Source: Arcobacter sp. CECT 8983
GTDB taxonomy: Bacteria > Campylobacterota > Campylobacteria > Campylobacterales > Arcobacteraceae
DNA: 64,000 nucleotides
Direction: 5' to 3'
NCBI RefSeq assembly: GCF_004118855.1
Contig: NZ_PDKF01000004.1
Location: 335,604-399,603, forward strand
Made by a program: the position numbers and the translations under genes. The notes below the pieces were generated by a model. The model did no database searches. It saw only the letters and a program-made list of their open reading frames with translations, and was not told the DNA's origin. Numbering within the stretch: position 1 is the stretch's first letter; every line of letters begins with the position of its first letter. Below, one piece after another: positions 1-8,379 of the stretch.

Positions 1-1
1 A

Positions 2-334
2 GGTTCGTTTTACAAAGCTCATAGTGATGATTCTAATATGATTGTAAAAGATGATGAACTAGTAGGTTTTAAAAATGTTGCAATAAATAGAAAACTTACA
101 ACTGTTTTCTTTGCCTCTTCATGTTCTGAAAAAGAAGATTTTAATACTTTTAGTGGAGGAGAATTATTGTTCAATTTTCTTTTTGATAAAGAAGGTAATC
201 CTATTAAGTACAAACCAAAAGCAGGGGAAATGATTGTTTTTTTAAGTAACCCTTTTTTCACCCATGAAGTTCTAAAAGTAGAAAATGGATATAGGTTAAG
301 TTTAGTTCAATGGCATGATGCAATCACTTCATAA
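2..334 (+). CDS. 2OG-Fe(II) oxygenase family protein, 3' part only
   Basis: The reading frame is open from base 2, so the gene begins outside the window and only its last 110 codons are present. Before the first internal Met the frame reads GSFYKAHSDD, which carries the HxD iron-binding pair of the 2-oxoglutarate/Fe(II) dioxygenase (prolyl-4-hydroxylase-like) fold. Near the C-terminus, PFFTHEVLKV supplies the distal histidine and GYRLSLVQWHD contains the arginine expected to bind 2-oxoglutarate. Known members hydroxylate protein or small-molecule substrates in the cytoplasm; the substrate here cannot be told. The internal ATG at base 38 would remove HxD and is not the true start. Confidence 0.7.
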   Translation, partial: GSFYKAHSDDSNMIVKDDELVGFKNVAINRKLTTVFFASSCSEKEDFNTFSGGELLFNFLFDKEGNPIKYKPKAGEMIVFLSNPFFTHEVLKVENGYRLSLVQWHDAITS

Positions 335-386
335 TAGGAACTATTATATAATGTAAGGATAAAATCTTTTGTTATAGGATTAGTTT

Positions 387-1358
387 ATGAATACTAATGG
401 ATTATCACATGCATTGCTTTTAGATAAAAATGGTGGAGCAAAAAGTTTATCTTATGAAGAGATAAAAAGTTATAATAAAACTCAAGGCTTACTTTGGGTT
501 CATTTTGATTATTCTAGTGAAGAAGCAATTGAATGGATAACCAATGTAAGTGGTATTGATGAAGTGGCTATTGATGCATTACTTACGTCTGAGACAAGAC
601 CTAGAACAACTATTTTAGATAACTCTATTTTGCTTGCTTTAAGAGGAGTTAATCTTCATCCAAATTCTGACCCTGAAGATATGATTTCAATTAGGCTTTT
701 TATTTCAAAAGATTTAATAGTAAGCACTAAAAAAAGAGATCTTCTTTCTGTTCAAGATATAATAAATAGTTTTAATAAAAATAAAGGTCCTTTAGATAGT
801 TCAGAGTTCTTAATAGACTTAACTGATAGGTTGACTTCTAGAATGGAAGGAACTATGAATGATTTAGAAGATAGAGCAAGTGAAATAGAAGAAATGGTTA
901 TATCTTCAAATAATGCTCAAGTAAGAACTGAAATATCAAGAATTAGAAGAGAAGCAATAAGTTTAAGAAGATATTTATTTCCTCAAAAAGAAGCCATGCA
1001 TAAACTTTATAGTGACAAAATTTCATGGATAAGTGAACATGATAGAATACAGTTAAGAGAGATTACTGATCAATTAATTAGATATGTTGAAGAACTTGAT
1101 TCAATAAATGATAAAGTGACTTTAATTCAAGAAGAAATACTAAGTAAAATGAGTGAACAAATGAACCAAAGAATGTATGTTTTATCGATTATTTCAGCAA
1201 TTTTCTTGCCACTTGGTTTTTTAACTGGACTTTTTGGAATAAATGTAGCAGGTCTTCCTGGAACAGAAAACAAAGATGCCTTTATGTTTTTTACAATAGC
1301 TTTAAGTGCAATGGGAGTAGGATTGTTTTATTTATTAAAAAGGAATAAATGGATTTAA
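387..1358 (+). CDS. zntB: CorA-family divalent cation transporter, ZntB-like
   Basis: This 323-residue protein has the CorA/ZntB layout: a long acidic and helical cytoplasmic domain (residues about 1-260), then two C-terminal membrane segments (about 264-284 and 297-316). The loop between them has the GIN signature (near residue 284) in the ZntB form GINVAGLPG rather than the GMN of CorA. Family knowledge makes it a homopentameric inner-membrane channel or transporter; ZntB members move Zn2+, possibly with protons. AGGAT lies 6 bases before the ATG. The substrate is inferred from the signature only, and Mg2+ or another divalent cation is possible. It converges with the Sel1-repeat gene, with 3 bases between the two stops. 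Confidence 0.85.
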   Translation: MNTNGLSHALLLDKNGGAKSLSYEEIKSYNKTQGLLWVHFDYSSEEAIEWITNVSGIDEVAIDALLTSETRPRTTILDNSILLALRGVNLHPNSDPEDMISIRLFISKDLIVSTKKRDLLSVQDIINSFNKNKGPLDSSEFLIDLTDRLTSRMEGTMNDLEDRASEIEEMVISSNNAQVRTEISRIRREAISLRRYLFPQKEAMHKLYSDKISWISEHDRIQLREITDQLIRYVEELDSINDKVTLIQEEILSKMSEQMNQRMYVLSIISAIFLPLGFLTGLFGINVAGLPGTENKDAFMFFTIALSAMGVGLFYLLKRNKWI

Positions 1359-1361
1359 AGC

Positions 1362-2027
1362 CTAGTTTGCTGGTTTAGTATAAAAGTTAAACTTCCAACC
1401 TTTGTCTTTGTCATATTTTTCAAGATTGTAAGTTTCCCAAACTTTAATACACTTTTTATTTCCTTTTTTTACTCCATCTTTAGCAAATTGATGTGCTCTT
1501 CCAAAGTTTGGAAAGGCACCTTTTCCATTAGCATACATAAAGGCTAAGTTGCAGTTTGCATCTTCATAACCTTGCTTTGAAGCAAGTTCAAAATATTTTA
1601 TTGCTAACTTATAGTCTTTATCTACAGCAATTCCAGTGGCTAAGAATTGACCAATCATATTTTGTGCTGGAGCATAACCTTCATTAGCAGCTTTTAAAAA
1701 AGTATTAAAGGCTAGTTTCTCATTAAAAAAGGGTGATCTTTTTGTAATATAAAGTTTCCCTAAAAGATAAGTTGATTTATGATGGTTTAGTAAACTACCT
1801 TGTTCTAAAAAGGTTTTAGCCGTAGAAATACTCTTTTGTACACCTTTTCCTTTTAAATAAAAAGTTGCAAGTCTATAAATAGACTCTGTGTCATCTCTTT
1901 TTGCTAAAACTCTATAAGAACTAAGAGCTTTTAAAACACCTTGTTCTTCTTCTATTTTTCTTACTTCTTCAAAACTAAGGCTAAAGGCAAAGCTTGTAAT
2001 CAAAATAGTTAAGATTAGGTATTTCAT
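1362..2027 (-). CDS. Exported Sel1-repeat (TPR-like) protein
   Basis: The 221-residue product starts with a signal peptide (hydrophobic about residues 3-18). It then carries several Sel1-like helical repeats, recognisable as A-x-Y-x-L-G/A-x-x-Y-x-x-G-x-G-V blocks such as LATFYLKGKG and MIGQFLATGIAV, each followed by A-x-x-Y/F-x-x-A. Such proteins are periplasmic or secreted scaffolds for protein-protein contacts; Campylobacterota have many, some rich in disulfides. It lies 10 bases after alr and is likely co-transcribed with uvrC and alr, although no functional link to them is evident. The specific partner is unknown. Confidence 0.7.
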   Translation of the reverse strand: MKYLILTILITSFAFSLSFEEVRKIEEEQGVLKALSSYRVLAKRDDTESIYRLATFYLKGKGVQKSISTAKTFLEQGSLLNHHKSTYLLGKLYITKRSPFFNEKLAFNTFLKAANEGYAPAQNMIGQFLATGIAVDKDYKLAIKYFELASKQGYEDANCNLAFMYANGKGAFPNFGRAHQFAKDGVKKGNKKCIKVWETYNLEKYDKDKGWKFNFYTKPAN

Positions 2028-2037
2028 TGTTACTCTT

Positions 2038-3060
2038 TTATTTAATCTGTTTTTCTATATTAGGATTAAGTGTTGTTGTTATTTCATAAGATATTGTATC
2101 ATGTATTGTTGCTAATTGTCTAACATCATCAAAAATACATACTTCTTCATCTGTTGAATTAATAGAACAGTTATCCATTGATACTCGACCTAAAATTTCA
2201 TAACCATTAGGAGTTTTATATGGTGTTTTTCCATTTAATCTTAAAAAGCCATCTCCATATCCAATATCATATGTTGATATATTTATTTCACTTTTTGCAG
2301 TAAAAATACCACCGTATCCAACTCTTTGTCCTTTTGTTATTTTTCTTGTAGAAATCCTATTTGCCCAAAGAGACATTATAGGTTTTAATTTTGGGTTATC
2401 AAAAATAGAATCTGTATCTAAATATCCATATTGAGCTATGCCAACTCGAGCAAAATCTTCATCGAAATTCTTAAATCTAAATAAACCTGAAGAGTTAGCT
2501 GAATGAAACATAGGAATGGGCAAAAAAAGTTTTTCACATGTGTTCACAGCCAAAGCTTTTACTTGGCTAAAAAGTTGTCTTTGCCAAAAGAATTCACATG
2601 ATAAAGTATCAGCACTTCTATAGTGAGTCATAATTCCAGTCAAGTTTAAATTTTTCCTTAAAGTACCATGAATAGCCTCTTTTAGAGTTTCAAGTGAAAT
2701 ACCATTTCTATGCATTCCAGTGTCCACTTTTAGGTGAACATTCGTTTTTTCGGGTACTTTTTCAAGTTGTTCAAGACTATTCACTACTATGTGAAAAGTA
2801 TGTGAATAGTTGTGAAAATTAGTATCAGCTAAAATTAAGATTTGCTCAAATAATGTCTCAACTTTTTTAGCTTCTTCATGGGTTCTTACTACTGCTTTTG
2901 TTATTCCAAATTCTTTTGCCATTGATGCAATTTCAAAAAGTCCATGACCATAGGCATTGTCTTTTAAAACAACAGCAATTTTATCTTTAGAACCAGCATG
3001 TTCAGAAATTATTTTTAGGTTGTGGAAGTAGTTTTCTTTGTTTAAAATGATTTTAGGCAA
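2038..3060 (-). CDS. alr: Alanine racemase
   Basis: Alanine racemase interconverts L- and D-alanine with pyridoxal phosphate and feeds D-Ala into peptidoglycan. The PLP lysine is in [11 protein letters not shown] (Lys33), and the catalytic tyrosine is in RVGYGGIF in the C-terminal beta domain. The MHRNG and [10 protein letters not shown] segments also fit the family. At 340 residues it is slightly short, as is common in Campylobacterota. The start lies 3 bases after the uvrC stop, which suggests translational coupling in a uvrC-alr-Sel1 operon. Confidence 0.93.
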   Translation of the reverse strand: MPKIILNKENYFHNLKIISEHAGSKDKIAVVLKDNAYGHGLFEIASMAKEFGITKAVVRTHEEAKKVETLFEQILILADTNFHNYSHTFHIVVNSLEQLEKVPEKTNVHLKVDTGMHRNGISLETLKEAIHGTLRKNLNLTGIMTHYRSADTLSCEFFWQRQLFSQVKALAVNTCEKLFLPIPMFHSANSSGLFRFKNFDEDFARVGIAQYGYLDTDSIFDNPKLKPIMSLWANRISTRKITKGQRVGYGGIFTAKSEINISTYDIGYGDGFLRLNGKTPYKTPNGYEILGRVSMDNCSINSTDEEVCIFDDVRQLATIHDTISYEITTTLNPNIEKQIK

Positions 3061-3063
3061 GGT

Positions 3064-4917
3064 TTAATTTTCCTTTTCGTCATGGAAATAATTATATAGT
3101 AAAATAGCATCTTTTTCATTTAGAACTTCTTTTAACATTTCAATATTTGCTTCTTTTATTTTTTCAAAACTTCCAAAATATAAAAGTAGTTTTTTAACCT
3201 TTGCTTCACCAATACCTTTTATTTGTAATAATGAAACTTGTTTGTCTTCTTTTCTTTTTTGTTTCTTATGAAAGTTTATTACAAATCTATGGGCTTCATC
3301 TCTTTGTCTTTGTATAAATTGTAGCCTTTGATCACTAGGTTTTAGTTTTAAACTTCTAATTACTCCAGTTTTTTCTTTGAAATGAACTATATCTTTTGCA
3401 GCACCTTTAGCTCTATGAGCTTTTGCATCTACTTTTTCTTTTGCAATAGCTACAATATCAAGATTTACTCCAACAGATTGAACAATATCATATGCAAGTT
3501 TTAATAAAGTTTCTCCCCCATCAATAACCCACAAATCAGGAGGACTTACTTTTTCAAAACTTTCAACTCTTCTCATTAGCATTTCTCTCATTTGAGAGTA
3601 TTCATCTTTTGACTGTAAATTATAGTGTCTAAACTGTTTTTTATCAAAAGCATTAAGCTCTTCATTCCAAACAATCATAGCTCCAACTGTAGCTTGTCCC
3701 ATCATATGTGAATTATCAAAACTCTCTATTATATATGGAAGGGTTTGTAAGGTAAATAACTCTTTTAATTCCTCATAAATAGTTGTTTGATTTTTAGATG
3801 ATTCAATTCTAAGTAGTTCATCACAGTTATTTAAGGCGATATTTAATAAGGATTTCTTTTTATCTTTTTTAGGATTAACTATTTTTATATTTCTATCAAA
3901 CCTTTCCTTTAAGAACTTCTCTATCTCTTCTTTATCTTCTAGTTCTTGTGCTACTAAAATCTCTTTTGGCAAAAGAGGAATTTCATTATCATAATAATTG
4001 ATAATAGCTCTTTGGTAAGCTTCATTTAAATCAATATCTTTATTATCTTCTAAAAAGTCAAGTTTAATAAAGTCATGAGATGAAGAAGTTAGTTTACCAT
4101 CTCTAATAAACATACGTACTACGACACCTTTTTTAGTACCAGCTTTTATTGCAAAAAGGTCTAAATCTTCATTTGAAGCTAAGTCAATTCCTGATTTTAT
4201 TTGAGACTTTTCAATAGTCTTAATTCTATCTCTTAGTTTCATTGCTTCTTCAAATCTAAACTCTTCTGAATATTGCAACATTTTTTCATTAAGTTTGTTT
4301 ATTAGTTTGTTTTTATTATAGATATATTCACAAGCTTCATCAATTAGTTTTGCATAATCTGCAGTTGAGATTTTACCTTCACAAGGAGCATGGCATTTTT
4401 TAATTTGATGAAAAAGACAAGCCTCTTTACCTTTTATACAAGACTTCTTTTGAACTAAAGGAACTATTTCATAGATTGAATCAAGCATATCTCTAGCCCC
4501 TGTTGAATAGGGACCAAAATATTTTATATTATTGCTTTTATGGACTCTTCTTGTAATTTCAAGCCTAGGAAAGAGTTCACTATTGTCTATCATAATATAT
4601 GGATAGGTTTTATCATCTCTTAAAAGAATATTGTATTTAGGTTTTAATTGTTTGATAAGTGAATTTTCTAATATAAGGGCTTCATGTTCATTTGGTACAA
4701 CTATCCATTCTAAAGAGACTACTTCTGTAATCATTTTATATATACGAGGACCAAGTTTTTCAGCTGGTTGTAGTGTAGGAGTAAACTTAAAGTAAGATTT
4801 TACTCTATTTTTAAGTACTTTTGCTTTACCAATATAAAGTAGGTGCCCATCTTTATCAAAATATTGATAAACTCCTGCTTCGTTAGGAAGTTGTTTGAGT
4901 TTTTCTTCTAAATTCAT
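3064..4917 (-). CDS. uvrC: Excinuclease ABC subunit C
   Basis: UvrC makes both incisions around bulky DNA lesions after damage recognition by UvrA and UvrB. The 617-residue protein has an N-terminal GIY-YIG nuclease (GVYQYFDKDG followed by LLYIGKA), a cysteine cluster around residues 150-180 (CIKGKEACLFHQIKKCHAPC), a UVR motif (FRFEEAMKLRDRI), the RNase H-like second nuclease domain beginning near IESFDNSHMMG, and a C-terminal helix-hairpin-helix (IKGIGEAKVKKLL). Length and order match full-size UvrC. It is the first gene of the leftward uvrC-alr-Sel1 run. Confidence 0.96.
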   Translation of the reverse strand: MNLEEKLKQLPNEAGVYQYFDKDGHLLYIGKAKVLKNRVKSYFKFTPTLQPAEKLGPRIYKMITEVVSLEWIVVPNEHEALILENSLIKQLKPKYNILLRDDKTYPYIMIDNSELFPRLEITRRVHKSNNIKYFGPYSTGARDMLDSIYEIVPLVQKKSCIKGKEACLFHQIKKCHAPCEGKISTADYAKLIDEACEYIYNKNKLINKLNEKMLQYSEEFRFEEAMKLRDRIKTIEKSQIKSGIDLASNEDLDLFAIKAGTKKGVVVRMFIRDGKLTSSSHDFIKLDFLEDNKDIDLNEAYQRAIINYYDNEIPLLPKEILVAQELEDKEEIEKFLKERFDRNIKIVNPKKDKKKSLLNIALNNCDELLRIESSKNQTTIYEELKELFTLQTLPYIIESFDNSHMMGQATVGAMIVWNEELNAFDKKQFRHYNLQSKDEYSQMREMLMRRVESFEKVSPPDLWVIDGGETLLKLAYDIVQSVGVNLDIVAIAKEKVDAKAHRAKGAAKDIVHFKEKTGVIRSLKLKPSDQRLQFIQRQRDEAHRFVINFHKKQKRKEDKQVSLLQIKGIGEAKVKKLLLYFGSFEKIKEANIEMLKEVLNEKDAILLYNYFHDEKEN

Positions 4918-4941
4918 TTGTGAATTTTATCTAAAAGTAGC

Positions 4942-4972
4942 TTTATGAAATAGCTAAAAACTATTTCATAAA
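4942..4972 (-). terminator. 12-bp perfect hairpin after the exported-protein gene
   Basis: A perfect 12-bp stem (TTTATGAAATAG paired with CTATTTCATAAA) with a 7-base loop sits between the stop of the leftward gene ending at 4980 and the start of uvrC. It has little G+C and no long U-tract, so its strength as an intrinsic terminator is uncertain. Its position fits the end of the 8.3-5.0 kb leftward transcript. Confidence 0.45.
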
Positions 4973-4979
4973 TTATGTT

Positions 4980-5912
4980 TTAGTGATAGTTTATATAATA
5001 AGGTTGTCTTTTTATATTTCTAGAACCAACTGCTTCTAAACCTAAAATTTGTCTAGGAGTCATTAAAGGTTTTTTATCATTTTTATAAAATATTTTGAAT
5101 CCACTATCTGCAATAAGTGATTCATTTTGAGAATAAAGGTTATTATAAATTTGAACTTTTATTCCTCCTATACCATGTCCATCAATGTTGTATATTAATT
5201 CTACATTGTCATAGTTTTTAACTAACTCTTTTTTTCTTAACATTCTTTTATGGAACATATGAACTATTAGTTTTTTCTTTTCTAATATATTATTTTCAAT
5301 CAAATAATTACTAATAAGTTCTTGTGCTTCATTTACTTCATCTCCAAAAATATGACCTATATATTTACCTGGAGGATATTTTCTATGTTTAGGAATTCTA
5401 AACTCTGGGTCTAATGCTAGGTGAACATTATCATATTTTAAATATTTTAAAACTGGTTTTAAAGCTTCTTTTGGAGTATAAACAGCAAGTTGTAAATCAA
5501 TAATTACTGCAAAACCTTCTTCTTGAGCTCTTTTTATATATTTCATTACAGTTCTATGAGGTAAATTAATTATATAATCATTGTCTTTTCCTGGATCTCG
5601 TGTTGCTAAACCATATATTAAATGAAATGCTAGTTTTACATCAAAGTTTTCACCTAACTCTTTATCATAATATGCTTTCTTCTCTTTAAGCTTTTTTACA
5701 ACATTGTCAATGTGGCTTTCTCCTAAAATACCTAAAGAAGGTGTGTACGGTCTTCCATAAAAACCTACTAGAACTTCACTTTTTATTGGATCTTTTTGAA
5801 CTACTATCTTTTCTTCTTTTTCAACTTGTGTTGGTAGTGTAGTTGTGTTTGCAAGGATAGGGTGAGTTAAAAGGGTAAATAGTGTAATTATGAAAGTTAA
5901 TTTTTTTTTCAT
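4980..5912 (-). CDS. Exported protein of unknown function
   Basis: The product is not assigned to a named family. From the Met chosen here (310 residues) there is a clear signal peptide: KKK, a hydrophobic stretch, then a likely cleavage after PILA. The mature part has alternating beta/alpha segments, and motifs such as GFYGRPYTPSLGILG, FAVIIDLQL, HLALDPEFRIP and LIYNIDGHG. Acidic residues sit at the ends of predicted beta strands, which would suit a TIM-barrel hydrolase-like fold; that is inference. A Met nine codons upstream (5939) would lengthen the signal peptide but has no ribosome binding site; the chosen one has only a weak GAG-containing site. It is the last gene of the leftward operon. 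Confidence 0.6.
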   Translation of the reverse strand: MKKKLTFIITLFTLLTHPILANTTTLPTQVEKEEKIVVQKDPIKSEVLVGFYGRPYTPSLGILGESHIDNVVKKLKEKKAYYDKELGENFDVKLAFHLIYGLATRDPGKDNDYIINLPHRTVMKYIKRAQEEGFAVIIDLQLAVYTPKEALKPVLKYLKYDNVHLALDPEFRIPKHRKYPPGKYIGHIFGDEVNEAQELISNYLIENNILEKKKLIVHMFHKRMLRKKELVKNYDNVELIYNIDGHGIGGIKVQIYNNLYSQNESLIADSGFKIFYKNDKKPLMTPRQILGLEAVGSRNIKRQPYYINYH

Positions 5913-5974
5913 TTGCTCGCTTTTTTTTAATAGTTTCATTAGCGAAAGTATATTGAAATATATTAAAAAAAAAT

Positions 5975-6664
5975 TTAAAAATTTGTTTTAAACCAAAGTT
6001 TCCAAAAATTTTTACAAATAACTTTATAATTTTTTAGTGTTCTGTAATATTTTTCTTTTATAAATGGAAAATAGGAGCTTAGAAGAATTTTCTCTTCTTC
6101 TTTTGAAAAATTATATTTTATGCACAGAGTTGCTAAATCAAAAAATCTATTATTTATAGAAGCAAATTCCCAGTCTATAAAATATGCTTTATTATCAAAA
6201 ATAATATTCTCTTTATTTAAGTCATTATGACATAAGACTAAATCCTTTTTTTTATTATTTTTTCTAAGCTTTTTAAGGGATTTTTTTATAATTTTTTTTG
6301 ATTTTTCATCTTTTAATAGAGTTTTATAGCTTTTAAACTCATTTTCTAAAAAGTTGGTTTTTTGGTTAAATTTAATTTTATGAAGTCTTTGTAAGGATTT
6401 AGCTAAAGTTTTAATATCTTTTTTTGAAAGTTTATTTTTATGAACTCCTTTTAAAAAGTGACAAGTCATAAACTTATCACTTAAATAAACAGGTTTTGAA
6501 GCAATACCTTTATTGTATGCTTTTTTTTGTATTTTAAACTCTTGTTTTCTATTTATATTCACACTATGAGTTTTTTTAAAAACTCGTAATATAAAATCTT
6601 TTTCTTCTTTTTTTATTTTATAAACTTCGTTACAAAGCCCTTGATTTTTTAACTTTTTTACCAT
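5975..6664 (-). CDS. Choline kinase / APH-type phosphotransferase
   Basis: This 229-residue protein has the catalytic core of the aminoglycoside/choline kinase fold. LVLCHNDLNKENIIFDN carries the HxD and Asn residues (His146, Asp148, Asn153), and AYFIDWEFA carries the Mg2+-binding aspartate (Asp164). FFDLATLCIKY matches the choline/ethanolamine kinase (LicA-like) or thiamine kinase group. It probably phosphorylates a small alcohol such as choline; the substrate is not determined. It starts directly after the gpx stop with no spacing, so translation is probably coupled. The sequence is very rich in lysine and A+T. Confidence 0.75.
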   Translation of the reverse strand: MVKKLKNQGLCNEVYKIKKEEKDFILRVFKKTHSVNINRKQEFKIQKKAYNKGIASKPVYLSDKFMTCHFLKGVHKNKLSKKDIKTLAKSLQRLHKIKFNQKTNFLENEFKSYKTLLKDEKSKKIIKKSLKKLRKNNKKKDLVLCHNDLNKENIIFDNKAYFIDWEFASINNRFFDLATLCIKYNFSKEEEKILLSSYFPFIKEKYYRTLKNYKVICKNFWKLWFKTNF

Positions 6665-7210
6665 CTATAGAAGTTTTAAAATATCCTCTTCTATAGCTTC
6701 TGGTGTTGTTGCAGAACCAAATCTATCAATAACTTTCCCATTTTTATCTACTAAAAATTTTGTAAAGTTCCATTTGATACTTTCTGTACCTAATATCCCT
6801 GAAGCTTCTTTTTTTAGGTATGTGTAAAGTGGGTCTTCATTTTCTCCATTTACATCAATCTTTGCAAACATATCAAAATCAACTCCAAAAGTTAATCTAC
6901 AAAAATCTTCAATCTCTTTATTTGTTCCTGGCTCTTGATTGGCAAATTGATTTGAAGGAAACCCTAAAATCATAAAGTCTTTATCTTTATATTTTTGATA
7001 TAGATTTTCTAATCCTTCATATTGAGAAGTGAAACCACATTTACTAGCAATGTTTACAATAAGTAAAACTTTGCCTTTATATTTTGATAAAGAGACTTCT
7101 TCTCCTTTTATATCTTTTACTTTTAAATCATAAATACTCATATCTTTATCCTTTGCAAATAGTGTTAGTGATAAAAAAATCATTAAAGAAATGATAGTTT
7201 TAAAAAACAT
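6665..7210 (-). CDS. Glutathione peroxidase family thiol peroxidase, exported
   Basis: The product reduces hydrogen peroxide or organic hydroperoxides with a thiol donor, most likely thioredoxin in bacteria. The peroxidatic residue is Cys58 in IASKCGFTSQY, a cysteine in place of selenocysteine. The downstream GFPSNQFANQEPG and the Trp-Asn pair in IKWNFTKFLVD complete the family's Cys-Gln-Trp-Asn tetrad. About 19 hydrophobic N-terminal residues look like a signal peptide, which would place it in the periplasm; this is less usual than the cytoplasmic form. It is part of the leftward run from the J-protein to the exported protein. Confidence 0.9.
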   Translation of the reverse strand: MFFKTIISLMIFLSLTLFAKDKDMSIYDLKVKDIKGEEVSLSKYKGKVLLIVNIASKCGFTSQYEGLENLYQKYKDKDFMILGFPSNQFANQEPGTNKEIEDFCRLTFGVDFDMFAKIDVNGENEDPLYTYLKKEASGILGTESIKWNFTKFLVDKNGKVIDRFGSATTPEAIEEDILKLL

Positions 7211-7271
7211 TCTAAATCCTTTTTTTTGTATTTTAACCTAAATAAATATCATTTTGTAGTGGTTTTTTGTT

Positions 7272-7769
7272 TTAAAATAAATTTGTTTTATCAAAAATCA
7301 CATCATTGTAGTCAACAAACCTATTGCACCTTTTACCTTCTAATGCTAAACAAATATCTTGCCATTTTTTAGAGTGTCCACCATTTTCTTTACTTACATC
7401 CCCAAATACAAACATTAAAGCATGGGCATATTCATGGGGTAAAACATCATCAATCATATAATCAACACTCTCTTTAAATCTCTTTTTATTTAGAAATATT
7501 ACTATTTCTCCTTTTTGATTTAAGGTTGCTGCCCCAAAAAGATTAGAGGGCATTTTATTAGAGACTTTAATTGGAATCTTTCTTTTTATTCCAAATTTTT
7601 TATAGGCTAAACTTTGTAGATAAAGAATTTTATGTGTGATTCTATTTTTTGTTTTTTCATCTAAATCAGAAGTTTTAAATTTGTGAGTGTTGTATATTGA
7701 ATAGACTAAAAATATTGTTCCTAAAATTGTGATTGAAGTAAAAAATAGTTTTAGTCTTTGTAAAAACAC
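7272..7769 (-). CDS. Membrane-anchored SprT-like zinc metalloprotease
   Basis: The 165-residue product has a single N-terminal membrane segment (about residues 8-25) and a SprT-like domain. The zinc site is PHEYAHALM (His112, Glu113, His116), followed by the third ligand in GGHSKKWQDIC (His132). SprT/Spartan domains are metalloproteases or metal-binding proteins; those with a membrane anchor are of unknown role. The reading starts with GTG, which has AAAGG 7 bases upstream; the next ATG, at codon 73, would remove the anchor. The ribosome binding site lies in the 3' arm of a hairpin that overlaps the end of the preceding J-protein gene. Confidence 0.75.
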   Translation of the reverse strand: MFLQRLKLFFTSITILGTIFLVYSIYNTHKFKTSDLDEKTKNRITHKILYLQSLAYKKFGIKRKIPIKVSNKMPSNLFGAATLNQKGEIVIFLNKKRFKESVDYMIDDVLPHEYAHALMFVFGDVSKENGGHSKKWQDICLALEGKRCNRFVDYNDVIFDKTNLF

Positions 7770-7776
7770 AAAAAAA

Positions 7777-7792
7777 CCTTTCTAAGGAAAGG
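7777..7792 (-). terminator. Hairpin with U-tract between J-protein and SprT-like genes
   Basis: On the minus strand CCTTTC-CTTA-GAAAGG is followed by seven T residues, the form of a short intrinsic terminator. The J-protein stop codon TAG begins in the loop and the 3' arm contains the AAAGG ribosome binding site of the next gene (GTG start at 7769). It could therefore attenuate transcription or couple translation rather than simply end the transcript. Confidence 0.5.
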
Positions 7793-8258
7793 CTTTTAAA
7801 AGAACATCTTTGTAGTGATTTAATTGTTGCATTAGCTCATCACCATGGTCATTGATATCTGGATGATATTTTCTAGCTAGTTCTTTATATCTTTTTTTTA
7901 TATCTTCTTTTGTTGGATCACTTGTAAATCCAAAAAACTCTTTTGCCTTTGATACTTCACCAAAAGATGAAGTCGCACCTTGAAAGTTTCCATTTCTAAA
8001 CTGTTCTTGAAAATCATTGAAGTTAAAGTTATTTGCTCCATTTGCTTGAGAAAAATCTTGTCCATTGAAAGTAAATTTGAAGTGAGCATTATTTCCAGAA
8101 GCTTCTCTTAATTTCTTTTTAAATTGATAAACTATGTAATATCCAATTGCAATTAGTGTGAATATAATGATTAAAAATGTTCCAAAATTAGTAAATATTA
8201 AATACAAAATTCCAAAGAATATTGCCCATTTTATAAGACTACTTATAAGTTGTGCCAA
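7782..8258 (-). CDS. Membrane protein with C-terminal J-domain
   Basis: This 158-residue protein has two closely spaced hydrophobic segments (about residues 8-45), an Asn/Phe/Gly-rich linker (about 60-98), and a C-terminal J-domain (about 104-158) with the HPD motif at residues 132-134 (KYHPDIND). The order is like DjlA-type or TIM14-like membrane J-proteins, which recruit and stimulate DnaK at a membrane. It has no zinc-finger or substrate-binding domains. It heads the leftward run that includes the SprT-like protease, glutathione peroxidase and the kinase. The client process is unknown. Confidence 0.8.
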   Translation of the reverse strand: MAQLISSLIKWAIFFGILYLIFTNFGTFLIIIFTLIAIGYYIVYQFKKKLREASGNNAHFKFTFNGQDFSQANGANNFNFNDFQEQFRNGNFQGATSSFGEVSKAKEFFGFTSDPTKEDIKKRYKELARKYHPDINDHGDELMQQLNHYKDVLLKAFP

Positions 8259-8341
8259 AATATTAATCCTATTATTTATAAATTTTGTGGGTATTATAGT
8301 ATTTTATTGTGAAGTATTTGCTTATCAAAAATGTAGATTAT

Positions 8342-8368
8342 AAAAAGGTATGAATTTCATACCTTTTT
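8342..8368. terminator. 12-bp hairpin terminator after the chemotaxis receptor
   Basis: AAAAAGGTATGA and TCATACCTTTTT form a perfect 12-bp stem with a 3-base loop. The arms end in A5/T5, so it can work on either strand. It lies just after the stop of the leftward chemotaxis gene. Confidence 0.7.
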
Positions 8369-8379
8369 ATTTAAATTTT

